Assembly: GCA_030263555.1 (NCBI GenBank)
Contig: SZPE01000009.1
Span: forward strand, 16,524-80,523
Source: CFX2 sp014338005
Lineage (GTDB): Bacteria > Chloroflexota > Anaerolineae > Aggregatilineales > Phototrophicaceae
Length of the DNA: 64,000 nt
Reading direction: 5' to 3'
This document shows, piece by piece, positions 16,937 through 26,241 of the stretch (position 1 is the first letter of the stretch; every line of letters starts with the position of its first letter). Under the pieces are notes generated by a model. The model was given only the letters and a program-made list of their open reading frames with translations, ran no database searches and was not told the origin of the DNA. The position numbers and the translations under genes were made by a program.

Positions 16937-19233
16937 CCAGCTTACTTAATCCTCTTTTACGCCCGGCGCAGCAGGAGATTATCCACCATAAATCCGGCAA
17001 AATGGCCGTGATTGCAACGCCGGGCAGCGGCAAAACGTTCACACTCGCGCACCTTGCCGCGCAGCTCGTCGGGAAACTTTCAGCAAAAGAAATTTTAAAC
17101 GGAACAGAAGTCCTGGTCGTAACCTTCAGCAACAGCGCCGTTTACAGCCTGCGTAAACGGATCCGGCATATCCTTCAGCACGACCGCGACCTGCTGCCTG
17201 ATGTTGGTTATCGTATTCGCACCCTGCACGGTCTGGCACACGACATTATGCGCGACCGGCCTGCGCTGGCCGGACTGAGCGACAATTTCCACATCCTTGA
17301 TGAACAGGCATCCCGGCATATCATACGCGAATTAACGCAGGCCGCGTTTCGATCCAGGCGCGGCGAATTCGACCCATATTTAGCCACCGGAGTTCGAGAA
17401 AACCCGAAACGATTCCACAATGTGTATGAGCGGCAGCTGCCTGAGCTGGCAATACAGCTTTGCGAGCAGTTTATCAAACACTGCAAAGATCATTCACTAA
17501 CCCCCGGTGATTTGTATGCCATACCTGACTTATCTCGTCATTTGCTGCTGCATTTTACGACGCGGATATACGATGAATATCAGCGCCGGCTCAAGTTCCA
17601 GGGTGCGGTGGATTTCGACGATCTCATCCTTTACGCGCTGTTTATTCTGGAACAAAACGCGGACTTCCTGAAACGCATTCAAAAACGCTGGCCTTACGTG
17701 CTTGAGGACGAGGCACAGGACAGCAGCCTGCTGCAAGAACGCCTGCTCCGCCTGCTATCAAATGACCGGAACTGGACGCGCGTCGGCGACCCCAATCAGG
17801 CAATCAATACAACATTCACCACAGCCCATCCGCGTTACCTCCGGTCATTTGCGCGCGAATCGAATGTCTCCCTGGTGCGCCTGCACCAATCCGGGCGCTC
17901 CGGTCGTCCCATTGCCGACCTGGCTAATACACTCATAAAATGGACGGCGCAGATGCACCCAACTGTTGATCTACGCCATACATTTGAAGATCACTTCGTT
18001 CAGCCCACTCCGCCCGGCGACCCTCAGCCCAATCCCCCTATCGGCGAAACCATGATACACATACATTATCAACCGGGAAAAGATGTTTCGCCGGATGAAG
18101 AGCTGTGGCTGGTTGCCAGCAGCCTTATGCGGTGGCTGCCCGAAAACCCGGATAAGACGGCAGCGGTACTTGTCCCTGAAAACCGGCATGGTTACAAGCT
18201 GCTGGAAGTGTTAAAGCGGCATGATATCCCCAATGAAGAACTGCTTCAAACTACGGCGGGCGTTCGTTTTATCGCCCAAACGTTGGAAATCGTTCTGGCT
18301 TACCTTGCCGAACCCATCAACCCCGCCAGTTTATCCCGCGTATATGCGGAAGCATGGCGAAAACGATCAGCGGCGATTGAACAAAATCAACTCGACAGTG
18401 AAGAATCTGATGAGTCCGGCATAAAAACCGTTGAAGCCGCCATTACGCGCTGTAAATATGTTGAGTCGTTCCTGTGGCCTGCCGATGGCACAAGCTGGAC
18501 AGATGCTCTCAATATCACCGATCTATCCCCCGTCTTGCTGCGCGATCTCCAGAACTTTCGGCTGCACGCGCAAAGATGGCTGCAGGCGGCATATCTACCT
18601 GCCGACCAGCTTATTTTACTCATCGCGCACGATTTGTTTGGAAACCCGACCGATCTGGCGTTAAGCTATCGAATCGCGCAGTCTGTCCGGGCTGCCCAGC
18701 AGGCGGCAGCGTCCAACTCATTAGGTTTCGCAGTCGGCGAATTGAAAGCCATCCGGGAGAACCAGCGCCGCTTCTTCAGAACAGAAGATGTCATAGAAGG
18801 GTACGCGCCGCGACCTGGCGTGGTGACTGTCGCCACCATGCACGCCGCCAAAGGGCTTGAGTGGGATCGCGTTTATCTGCTTTCGGTGAACAGTTATTCT
18901 TTCCCCTCAGCCCAACCGGACGATGTTTACATCGGGGAAAAATGGTTCGTGCGTGATGGGCTTAATATCGAAGCAGAACTGCTTGAGCAGGCTTCCGCAC
19001 TGCAACAGCCCTTTGATTACATCGAAGGCCGGGCTACGCAGCAGGCGCGGTTGGATTATGCCGCCGAGCGGCTTCGGCTGCTTTATGTAGCCATCACGCG
19101 GGCGCGCAAAGAGCTTATCATACTATGGAACACCGGCCATTATGGGCATCAGGGCGGGTCTTTCGCCGCGCGCCCTGCCCTACCGCTGATCGCATTGAGC
19201 GAATATATAAACGGCACGTTATCTTTCACTTGA
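16933..19233 (+). CDS. UvrD/PcrA-type SF1 DNA helicase
   Basis: The protein is 766 aa. All SF1A motifs are present: Walker A ATPGSGKT (28-35), Ia VVTFSNSAVYSLRKR, II LEDEAQDSS (~257-265), III RVGDPNQAINTTFT, V VATMHAAKGLEWDRVYLL (~635) and VI LLYVAITRARKEL (~717). Motif II is DEAQ as in true helicases. It lacks a C-terminal nuclease domain. It is the third gene of the ATPase-SF1-helicase unit and shares a 4-nt overlap with the degenerate partner. A 3'-5' DNA translocase acting with that partner is likely. Confidence 0.9.
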   Translation: MTSLLNPLLRPAQQEIIHHKSGKMAVIATPGSGKTFTLAHLAAQLVGKLSAKEILNGTEVLVVTFSNSAVYSLRKRIRHILQHDRDLLPDVGYRIRTLHGLAHDIMRDRPALAGLSDNFHILDEQASRHIIRELTQAAFRSRRGEFDPYLATGVRENPKRFHNVYERQLPELAIQLCEQFIKHCKDHSLTPGDLYAIPDLSRHLLLHFTTRIYDEYQRRLKFQGAVDFDDLILYALFILEQNADFLKRIQKRWPYVLEDEAQDSSLLQERLLRLLSNDRNWTRVGDPNQAINTTFTTAHPRYLRSFARESNVSLVRLHQSGRSGRPIADLANTLIKWTAQMHPTVDLRHTFEDHFVQPTPPGDPQPNPPIGETMIHIHYQPGKDVSPDEELWLVASSLMRWLPENPDKTAAVLVPENRHGYKLLEVLKRHDIPNEELLQTTAGVRFIAQTLEIVLAYLAEPINPASLSRVYAEAWRKRSAAIEQNQLDSEESDESGIKTVEAAITRCKYVESFLWPADGTSWTDALNITDLSPVLLRDLQNFRLHAQRWLQAAYLPADQLILLIAHDLFGNPTDLALSYRIAQSVRAAQQAAASNSLGFAVGELKAIRENQRRFFRTEDVIEGYAPRPGVVTVATMHAAKGLEWDRVYLLSVNSYSFPSAQPDDVYIGEKWFVRDGLNIEAELLEQASALQQPFDYIEGRATQQARLDYAAERLRLLYVAITRARKELIILWNTGHYGHQGGSFAARPALPLIALSEYINGTLSFT

Positions 19234-19237
19234 AGTT

Positions 19238-19849
19238 ATGAGCAGCTGCTACCTGATTCCGGCGGAAGAAAACCGCATCACAACCACCGTATCGAACTCG
19301 CGGTTTATCGCCACTGCTGCTTGCGTAACATCCAGCGACGAAGCCCGGCAGTTTATCCAGCGTATCCGCAGCGATATGCCGGATGCGAGCCATCATGTTT
19401 ATGCTTTTCGCGTCGGGTATGGCAACAGCATCATCGAAGGTATGAGCGACGACGGCGAACCATCTGGCACAGCTGGGCCGCCGGTGCTAACCGTGCTTCG
19501 CGGCTCAGACATCGGGGATGTTATTATTGTCGTCACGCGCTATTTCGGCGGCACAAAACTTGGCACCGGCGGGCTGGTGCGCGCTTACAGCGACGCAGCG
19601 CGCGCCGTCCTCGCAAGCTTAAAAACGCAGGAGAAGCGCGCGCGCTGCGTGATCGGCGTCGAATTTTCTTATGCCGCTTGTGAAACAATCAAACGGTTAA
19701 TCGCCAAATACGAAGGTGACATCGAAGACGAAACCTTCGCAGGCGAGGTGACACTCATCATTCGCCTGCCGGTCGAACATTTTCCGGCATTCGCCCAGGA
19801 TATAAACGAGCTAACCGCCGGACGTTCGCAGGCGATTATTCTGTCTTAA
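19238..19849 (+). CDS. yigZ: IMPACT/YigZ family protein
   Basis: The protein is 203 aa. The UPF0029 N-terminal domain is clear: SRFIATAACV, DASHHVYAFRVGYG, the highly conserved MSDDGEPSGTAGPP, and VTRYFGGTKLGTGGLVRAYSDAA. The C-terminal DUF1949-like half follows. The family has a ribosome- or tRNA-related role that is not settled. It begins 4 nt after the helicase stop and overlaps the convergent TPR gene by 14 nt. Confidence 0.93.
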   Translation: MSSCYLIPAEENRITTTVSNSRFIATAACVTSSDEARQFIQRIRSDMPDASHHVYAFRVGYGNSIIEGMSDDGEPSGTAGPPVLTVLRGSDIGDVIIVVTRYFGGTKLGTGGLVRAYSDAARAVLASLKTQEKRARCVIGVEFSYAACETIKRLIAKYEGDIEDETFAGEVTLIIRLPVEHFPAFAQDINELTAGRSQAIILS

Positions 19850-21890
19850 CAGCGCGCGCGATATAAGCCCTCACTGTGTTAAGCATCGGATGCCGCGGAT
19901 CAAGCGCCTCGGCGCGCAGCAGCAGTGTCCTGGCGGTTTCATCCTGGTCGTTGTCAAACAGATACTGCGCGGTCGTCACCAGCAGCGGCACATGATTCGG
20001 GTTCTGCGCCAGCCCTTTGTTCAGATAATCGAAGGCCAGTTCTCTTTCGCCGCCGTTCCACAGAACGCGCCCCAGCAGCGTCAAAATATCAGGATTATCG
20101 GGAAAACGGCGCTGCCCATCCAGCAGCACCTCCAGGGCATCATCATGTTCGTTCCAGGCCACATAGGCGCTGGCTAAAAGCGTGTAACACTCGGCAAAAT
20201 TGGGCGCATCCTCCAGCGCATTTTCCAGAAACTCAACGTCGGCGGCGTTCAACTGAGCGCCCGCGCCCACCAGATCGCTGATCTCGCCAAAACGCGCCTC
20301 AAAATCGGGGTCATCCACAGACAGCATCAAACGATCAATTTCTGAGCGCCACTGCGGGTTATCTGTCATAGCCGCAGCCGCTTCCAGTTCGGCCCGCGCT
20401 GCATCCGGCTCGTCATTCATCAGGTAGACCGCCGCCAGATTAAACTTCAACATAACCTGATCGGGATTTTTCCTGGCTGCATCACGGAATATATCAACTG
20501 CCGGCGACACATCCTCGATGCCATACAGCGCGTCTACCACGCCGCGCGCCCGTTCACCGTCGGTGTCGCGTTTGACCAGTTCAGCCAGGGCATCCCACAC
20601 TTCTTCATCACCCAGTTCAGCAAGCTGTATTGCAAGATGCTGATGGGTTTCGAGATCATCCGGCTCCAGGTCGAGCGCCTCCCGGTAGGCTTCAACCGCT
20701 TCCCACCGCAGCCAGTCTGCTTCGACCTCTTCAGGGTCAATTAAAACAAAGCCCTCAACAAAAGACCGCCCGGCTAAGGTATGCTGGCGCGCGCCCACGC
20801 CATACGCGATGTTGTTTGTGTCCAACAAAAGCAGCAGCCCGGCATAACGCCTGAACAGCTCAGCGGATACAACGTCCGACTCAATCGCGCGCTGGTACAC
20901 GTCCACAACAGCGGCCAGCTCTCCGCCGCGACCGTATAAATCGGCAAGCCTTAAATAAGCCGAAACGCTTTCGGGGTGCTGGTTTATGTTCTCCTCCAGC
21001 AGGCCATAGGCTTCGTCTCGATAATCAAACTGGTGAAGCGGAAAGGCTGTAAAAGCTGCTGTGAATTCGTACTGCTTGTACCGTTCGTATATATCCGGCA
21101 CGCGCGGCACAAGCGCCTCGCCAACCGGGTCAAAAATCGGGCTTAAAGCGTGTCCGAAAGCATTCACGACTGCCCATGCGCCGACATCTTTTAAGGCCGC
21201 GCCGTGATTAAACAGCCTGTCTAAATCGCTGTTGATTTGTTCAGAAGGCCACTCTCGCCCCCACAGCGATAGAAACAGATTTAGCTCCCAGTGAAACAAA
21301 TCGGCCAGCAGGCGTTCTATATCCGCCTCGATTGACTCCGGCGCGCCGTTATAAGCAGGATGGTAAACATCACCGGCATCCAGGTAATCGGCAATCTGGT
21401 CGGCTGCCTGCGGAAGCCATGCGATTAACTCACCAGGCTGACCTGCCTCGTGGCTGAATGTCCGCAGGTCATCGCCTTCATCCGCCAGATCATTCTCAAC
21501 CTCAAGAGTCAACTTCCAGCCTGCGTCCGTCTTTGACATCGCGCCCCAGATGGCGACGTTTTCATCCAGTCCGTCCAGTTCCCAGTCATCTACGCCGAAC
21601 TGAGACTGGTTTACTGTCCACTGGTATGTTTGCGGTTCGCCCTCTAACCGGGCAAACAAACGATATACGCGAATATTCGGCCATCGTTCCAGCAGATAAC
21701 CGAGTAAAGCTGCTATTCCCATTGCAGCTTCGGGCATGACGCTCTGAATCGGCCACAGGCCGATCTTCAGCCTCGGCCCGGTTGACATGAGTACTCCGCC
21801 TGGGCTGCCGAATGAACCAAAGATGGCCGACGCGGCGCGCGGCGCAGGCTCTTTTCCCCGCCCCTTGAGTCTGTTTATCAGTTCTTCCAT
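19836..21890 (-). CDS. Large TPR-repeat protein, function unknown
   Basis: The protein is about 684 aa from the ATG at 21890 (MEELINRLKG). The N-terminal ~250 residues form an unrecognised domain with many aromatic residues. From about residue 290 onward at least eight TPR-like helix pairs follow (for example ESVSAYLRLADLYGRGGEL and PDNPDILTLLGRVLWNGGE). The protein is very acidic. No signal peptide or membrane segment is visible, so it is probably a cytosolic scaffold. A terminator upstream separates it from the SH3b gene. Confidence 0.8.
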   Translation of the reverse strand: MEELINRLKGRGKEPAPRAASAIFGSFGSPGGVLMSTGPRLKIGLWPIQSVMPEAAMGIAALLGYLLERWPNIRVYRLFARLEGEPQTYQWTVNQSQFGVDDWELDGLDENVAIWGAMSKTDAGWKLTLEVENDLADEGDDLRTFSHEAGQPGELIAWLPQAADQIADYLDAGDVYHPAYNGAPESIEADIERLLADLFHWELNLFLSLWGREWPSEQINSDLDRLFNHGAALKDVGAWAVVNAFGHALSPIFDPVGEALVPRVPDIYERYKQYEFTAAFTAFPLHQFDYRDEAYGLLEENINQHPESVSAYLRLADLYGRGGELAAVVDVYQRAIESDVVSAELFRRYAGLLLLLDTNNIAYGVGARQHTLAGRSFVEGFVLIDPEEVEADWLRWEAVEAYREALDLEPDDLETHQHLAIQLAELGDEEVWDALAELVKRDTDGERARGVVDALYGIEDVSPAVDIFRDAARKNPDQVMLKFNLAAVYLMNDEPDAARAELEAAAAMTDNPQWRSEIDRLMLSVDDPDFEARFGEISDLVGAGAQLNAADVEFLENALEDAPNFAECYTLLASAYVAWNEHDDALEVLLDGQRRFPDNPDILTLLGRVLWNGGERELAFDYLNKGLAQNPNHVPLLVTTAQYLFDNDQDETARTLLLRAEALDPRHPMLNTVRAYIARAVKTE

Positions 21891-21909
21891 ATTATGTTCT
21901 CCACAAAGC

Positions 21910-21944
21910 AAAAAACGCCCCGGCCCGGTTTACCGGAGCGTCTT
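21910..21944 (-). terminator. Terminator of the secreted SH3b protein gene
   Basis: On the minus strand ACGCTCCGG (21941-21933) pairs with CCGGGGCGT (21923-21915, one G-T pair), followed by a run of T. It lies just past the stop of the SH3b gene and before the TPR gene start. Confidence 0.85.
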
Positions 21945-21970
21945 TAAAAATAGCTCGCGCAGTCGGGATT

Positions 21971-23530
21971 TCAGCCCACAATAGGAACGAGGCTGAGATC
22001 GCCCTGCAAAATAACCTGCGATGCCAGCACCCAGCCAAAACCCAGCGGTGTATTAAGCTGAAGCCACTGCGAGTCAATCGTTCGCGCAACAATGGGAACT
22101 TCAATCGGCCCGGCCAGATTACCGATGACGCCGAAGTTCGTCCCGGGGGCAGCATATAATGCAAACGCACTGGCCGCGACGATAGCAACCGGCGTCGAGA
22201 CGATGCCCGCCGCCTCATGAATAACGGGAACGGCATCAATACTGCCCCGGAACAGCGTAAACTCGCTGTTCACCCAACCCCGGCCAAAAACACCCTGAAC
22301 GAGGAACCAGACGCGATCTTTCATGATTCCAAGCACGGGAAGCTCCGTTCCGCCTGGAACGGTAGCCACGATGGTATACTGCGCGCCGGGGCCGCTGCGG
22401 ATGTTCAAAAAGCCGGTATTCACGATAATGTGCGGCGTGTCCAAGCCGAATGACTGTGGAAAAGTGGGGACAACAACAACACCCGTAGGAGCGGACGGCT
22501 GAACGACAACCGCCGCGCTGGCCGCTGCCGTTGGCACTTTCGACAGGTCAATCCGGTCGGTCGGCGTATCCGTGCGAGCCGAAAGCGCATTTGACGGAAG
22601 CCACCCACGCTGCCCGCCGGCCAGCTCAACCTGAAGGAAGTTACCATCCTGGCTGGCCCCAACCAGGAATGCTTCGTCACCATTATTGAGGACCGGCATG
22701 TTAGTGCCGCTGCCGCCCGGCGAATCAAGCAGCGAAAGCGTTTGCGCCGTAACGACCATAACCTGACCGGAAACCCTGGACAAACGCACGCGCGTCTTGG
22801 GACCCTCAATCCAGCCGGTTCCAATATCAGGCGCGTCTATAGCAAACCATTCCGTTCCATTGGCATCGCGGGCGCTGCTTACCAGCGTATAGTCGTTGCT
22901 GATGTCGCGGAACAATGTGCCGAGCGCGGGCGCGCCGTCAGAAGGTTCGGCGCGGATATTCACCGCCTCCACGTTGACCGTCACGCGGAAACGCTCGCCA
23001 GGTCGGACGGAGGTCACGCGCTGGCCGTTATCAAACACAATCCGAATCGGGCCGCCCGTTGAAGGAACGCCAGCCGCTGCTACCGGCGCGACCACAACCG
23101 GGCCGCCCCCGCCTCCACCCTGCCCGTCAATAATCGCCGGCAGGGCCAGAGATGCCGGAACACTGGGCAGCACCGCAAAGGCGCTGATGTCCGACGTGTT
23201 AATGATCGGAACCGTTTCAAAACTGCCGCGCGGGATGGTGTACTGAATGTTAACCCACCCGACCCCCACAACGGTGGAGACTTGGAACCAGACATTATCC
23301 CTGGCGCGCGCGAGGACGGGTAGTTCTGTCCCCCCGACGACGGTCAGCAGAACGCTGTACTGTATGCCAGGGCCGGAGCGCACATTCAGGAAACTGGTAT
23401 TCACAATCAATCTGGGTGTAACAAACTGGACTTGCTGCATCGGCGCGGAGGCCAAAACACCCTGCCCAAGCAGCAGACCCCCTAATAATATCGGGAGCAA
23501 TAAAACCTTCAAGAGCAGTCGTAGTTTCAT
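21971..23530 (-). CDS. Secreted protein with repeated bacterial SH3 (SH3b) domains
   Basis: The protein is 519 aa with a clean signal peptide (MKLRLLLKVLLLPILLGGLLLGQ.. ending near ASA) and AGGAG 8 nt upstream of the start. Two strongly similar SH3b units carry the motif FLNVRSGPGIQYSV/FLNIRSGPGAQYTI, GGTELPVLA and WFQVS..GVGWVN, followed by two or three more diverged SH3b units joined by Pro/Val linkers. Such domains bind cell-wall or surface polymers. No catalytic domain is visible. It diverges from the L,D-transpeptidase gene across a 236-bp spacer. Confidence 0.87.
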   Translation of the reverse strand: MKLRLLLKVLLLPILLGGLLLGQGVLASAPMQQVQFVTPRLIVNTSFLNVRSGPGIQYSVLLTVVGGTELPVLARARDNVWFQVSTVVGVGWVNIQYTIPRGSFETVPIINTSDISAFAVLPSVPASLALPAIIDGQGGGGGGPVVVAPVAAAGVPSTGGPIRIVFDNGQRVTSVRPGERFRVTVNVEAVNIRAEPSDGAPALGTLFRDISNDYTLVSSARDANGTEWFAIDAPDIGTGWIEGPKTRVRLSRVSGQVMVVTAQTLSLLDSPGGSGTNMPVLNNGDEAFLVGASQDGNFLQVELAGGQRGWLPSNALSARTDTPTDRIDLSKVPTAAASAAVVVQPSAPTGVVVVPTFPQSFGLDTPHIIVNTGFLNIRSGPGAQYTIVATVPGGTELPVLGIMKDRVWFLVQGVFGRGWVNSEFTLFRGSIDAVPVIHEAAGIVSTPVAIVAASAFALYAAPGTNFGVIGNLAGPIEVPIVARTIDSQWLQLNTPLGFGWVLASQVILQGDLSLVPIVG

Positions 23531-23702
23531 CGGGTTGTCTCCTGAAATCAGCCTGTTCCGGTTCTGTCCGGGCTTTTAAGTATAAGTATATGTTAAAAAA
23601 GCCAGTTTCGCTTTGTTGTAGTTGAGTATAAAACGATCATGACAATACCGCAATTGAGTGGCAAATTAGTACTAATCCCGAATGATCGGCGGCGGTTTTG
23701 CG

Positions 23703-23732
23703 TTGAGTTAACACCTGGCATCCATTCATAAA
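23703..23732 (+). promoter_or_regulatory. Possible promoter of the L,D-transpeptidase gene
   Basis: TTGAGT at 23703-23708 and CATAAA at 23727-23732 are spaced by 18 bp. The match is moderate. An AGGTGA ribosome site lies 5 nt before the ATG at 23767. Confidence 0.35.
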
Positions 23733-23766
23733 ATAGGAACAACCAACAAGTGAACACAGGTGAATT

Positions 23767-24807
23767 ATGAAGCTGATTTTGCTGATTTTAACTGCTCTGG
23801 CTTCACTGGTTTCTGCCCAAGCGGCGTGCGACACCGAGGCTTTTTGTGTTGATACCTGGGTCGAGGTATCGGAATCGCAGATTAAAGCCTACCCCAAACC
23901 GGTTGTTACACCCCTGCCGGTAGACAGCAGCCGGCTGTATGACCGCTGGTATCACCGCTTAAACGGAGCGGTGCAGGTTTTCGACGCGCCCAACGGCAGC
24001 CCAATTCGCGCGATAGATGACGGGTTCAATTTTGTCACGGTACTCGGAAAACAAAATGGCTGGGCGCAGATCAATGCCGGGGAATGGGTTCGAGAAAGCG
24101 ATTTAAGCGACAGCAGTGGGGTCGTTTCGCATTTCACCGGCGTACTGCTGCCGGAAGAAAAACCACCATACCTGACTGCCTGGGCGCTAATTAACCTGTA
24201 TCCCAGCCATATACCGGGCGGAAACCCCAGCGAGTCTAATCCACTTATATATCGTTACACCCGCCTCAACCTGTATTCCTCCACAGTCATTGATGGAGAA
24301 ACCTGGTATCAGGTCGGTGTGAACGCATGGGTTCACCAGCATCATGTCGCGCGAATCATGCCACTTGAGCGCCCCGCCGAGGTGGACACCGCCAGATGGA
24401 TAAGCATTGATCTGTACGAACAGGTTATGATCGCTTATGAGGATGAACGCCCGGTGTTTGCCACGTTGATCTCGTCGGGCCGCTCTATCTGGCCCACAAA
24501 CGAAGGTTTGTACCACATCTACTTCCGCCGCGCGCGGAAGGACATGAGCGGCGGCAAGGTGGGGGATGATTATTATTTTCTGGAAGAAGTCCCCTGGACG
24601 ATGTTTTTTGACGAAGGACGCGCGCTGCATGGGGCTTACTGGCACGATGGTTTTGGCTACCGTCGCAGTCATGGCTGCGTCAACCTGAGCATCACCGACG
24701 CCCACTGGTTGTATATGTGGGTCGCCGAAGCAATGGGAACGCCGGCTTCTGCCGATAAGGAAAACGGCCCCGCTGTTTTGGTCTACAGCAGCGGCGAGTA
24801 CAAATGA
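23767..24807 (+). CDS. Secreted L,D-transpeptidase (YkuD/ErfK family)
   Basis: The protein is 346 aa. A short signal peptide (MKLILLILTALASLVSAQA) leads to a central SH3-like region and a C-terminal YkuD catalytic domain. The active-site signature is HGAYWHDGFG followed by RRSHGCVNLS, with catalytic Cys304. The enzyme makes 3-3 crosslinks in peptidoglycan or attaches proteins to it. A strong ribosome site supports the start. The hisZ gene follows 63 nt later on the same strand. Confidence 0.92.
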   Translation: MKLILLILTALASLVSAQAACDTEAFCVDTWVEVSESQIKAYPKPVVTPLPVDSSRLYDRWYHRLNGAVQVFDAPNGSPIRAIDDGFNFVTVLGKQNGWAQINAGEWVRESDLSDSSGVVSHFTGVLLPEEKPPYLTAWALINLYPSHIPGGNPSESNPLIYRYTRLNLYSSTVIDGETWYQVGVNAWVHQHHVARIMPLERPAEVDTARWISIDLYEQVMIAYEDERPVFATLISSGRSIWPTNEGLYHIYFRRARKDMSGGKVGDDYYFLEEVPWTMFFDEGRALHGAYWHDGFGYRRSHGCVNLSITDAHWLYMWVAEAMGTPASADKENGPAVLVYSSGEYK

Positions 24808-24870
24808 CTCTTGTCATCAGCACAAAGCGCGTTATCATGAGGCCATTTTCCAGACGGAGTTCCCAAAGAC

Positions 24871-26241
24871 GTGCTGCCAAAACAATCTGTCCCTCCGCGC
24901 CTGGCGCGTCAGGTCGCGCAAGAGTTGTATCAGCACATGGTGCTTTATGGTTATGATCTGATCGAGCTGCCCATTATCGAACCGGCAGACCTTTTCCTCA
25001 TTAAGGCGGGCGATCAGGCGATTGGCAAACTGTTTACTTTTGAACAACATGGGCGGCAGCGGGCGCTCCGCCCTGAATTTACGGCTGCTGCGGCATACCG
25101 GTACGTTCAACTGAACAGCAGCGGCGTGGTGCGGTGGCAGTTTGGCGGGCAGATATTTGAAGATGACCCGAACGACTCGTCTCGTGATTACCAACGCCTT
25201 AGCATCGGCGCGGAACTGATCGGTTTGTCGGGGACTGCGGCTGATGCTGAAATTATCAGTATGGCTGCGCGCGGACTTGATCGTATCGGCATTCACAGCT
25301 GGCGTGTCACCATTGGGCTTACCCGGTTGATGCGCCAGATTTTATCGCGCTTTGGCCTGGACAGCCGGATGGAACGTTTTGTCCTCAACCATCTGCCGGC
25401 GTTGGCCGATCCGCATAAAGGAAAACCGTTTGTCCTGGAACAGCTTGACCGTTTCCTGCTTGGCAGCTCTGTGTTTACCCAGAGTGACGAGATAAACCCG
25501 GCCAATATGTTGGAAACACTCCTGGACGTACTGAGCCGCACCCAGACAATGGGCGGACGAACGCACCAGGAAATTGCGCGCCGGCTCGCGCAAAAGCGGC
25601 AGCATGTCGTCGAAAGGCCACAGATTGTTCACGCCCTGAACGAACTTGAACGATGGAACACCATCAATCACTCGCCGACCGAAGCCTTTAAGATTATGGA
25701 TTCGCTGATTGCGCCTGACGATACAGCATCCCGACAAACGCTGGCCGAGTGGAAACAAACGGTTCAGCTTCTACAGGCGTACCAGATACCGGAAGAAAAC
25801 CTATCCCTGCGCCCGAACCTCGCGCGCACATGGGCCTACTACACCGGCATCGTTTTTGAGCTAACAGCAGATGGCCGGCATGTGGGCGGCGGCGGGCGAT
25901 ACGACGAGCTGGCGCGGCTGCTGGGCAGCCGGCGCGACGTGCCTGCCGTTGGTTTTGCTTATTATGCCGATCACATACTTGACCTTCTGCCTTCCGAAAC
26001 ATATGCCGGCCCGTTTTCAGTAACCATCTCCTCTACGCCTGAGAATGCTCTGGCAGCGGCCGTCTGGGCTGACCGCCTGCGGGAACAGCACATTCCGGTT
26101 TGCCTGATGCCGCCAGAGCAGGCACAGAATGGCTCACCCTTGTTGGTGGTAGACGAGCAGCAGCGTATTTCCTTCGGTGCAGAAGTGTTCACCTTGAGTG
26201 ACATAAACCGCCTTGTAAGCCTGTTGGGAAACCAGCCGTGA
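24871..26241 (+). CDS. hisZ: ATP phosphoribosyltransferase regulatory subunit HisZ
   Basis: The protein is 456 aa and starts with GTG at 24871. The fold is that of a class II HisRS catalytic domain: motif 2-like LRPEFTAAAAYRY, and a C-terminal GGGGRYDELARLLG. The catalytic HisRS-A loop is altered (ARTWAYYTG instead of RGLDYYT), which separates HisZ from real HisRS. A C-terminal tail of ~80 residues resembles a residual anticodon-binding domain, longer than many HisZ proteins. It is translated just ahead of hisG with a 4-nt overlap and should act as its allosteric partner. Confidence 0.88.
   Translation: MLPKQSVPPRLARQVAQELYQHMVLYGYDLIELPIIEPADLFLIKAGDQAIGKLFTFEQHGRQRALRPEFTAAAAYRYVQLNSSGVVRWQFGGQIFEDDPNDSSRDYQRLSIGAELIGLSGTAADAEIISMAARGLDRIGIHSWRVTIGLTRLMRQILSRFGLDSRMERFVLNHLPALADPHKGKPFVLEQLDRFLLGSSVFTQSDEINPANMLETLLDVLSRTQTMGGRTHQEIARRLAQKRQHVVERPQIVHALNELERWNTINHSPTEAFKIMDSLIAPDDTASRQTLAEWKQTVQLLQAYQIPEENLSLRPNLARTWAYYTGIVFELTADGRHVGGGGRYDELARLLGSRRDVPAVGFAYYADHILDLLPSETYAGPFSVTISSTPENALAAAVWADRLREQHIPVCLMPPEQAQNGSPLLVVDEQQRISFGAEVFTLSDINRLVSLLGNQP

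Noticed and set aside
21915..21941. REP-like element
   Set aside because: The GC palindrome is a single terminator with a T-run at the end of a gene; no second copy in the window.
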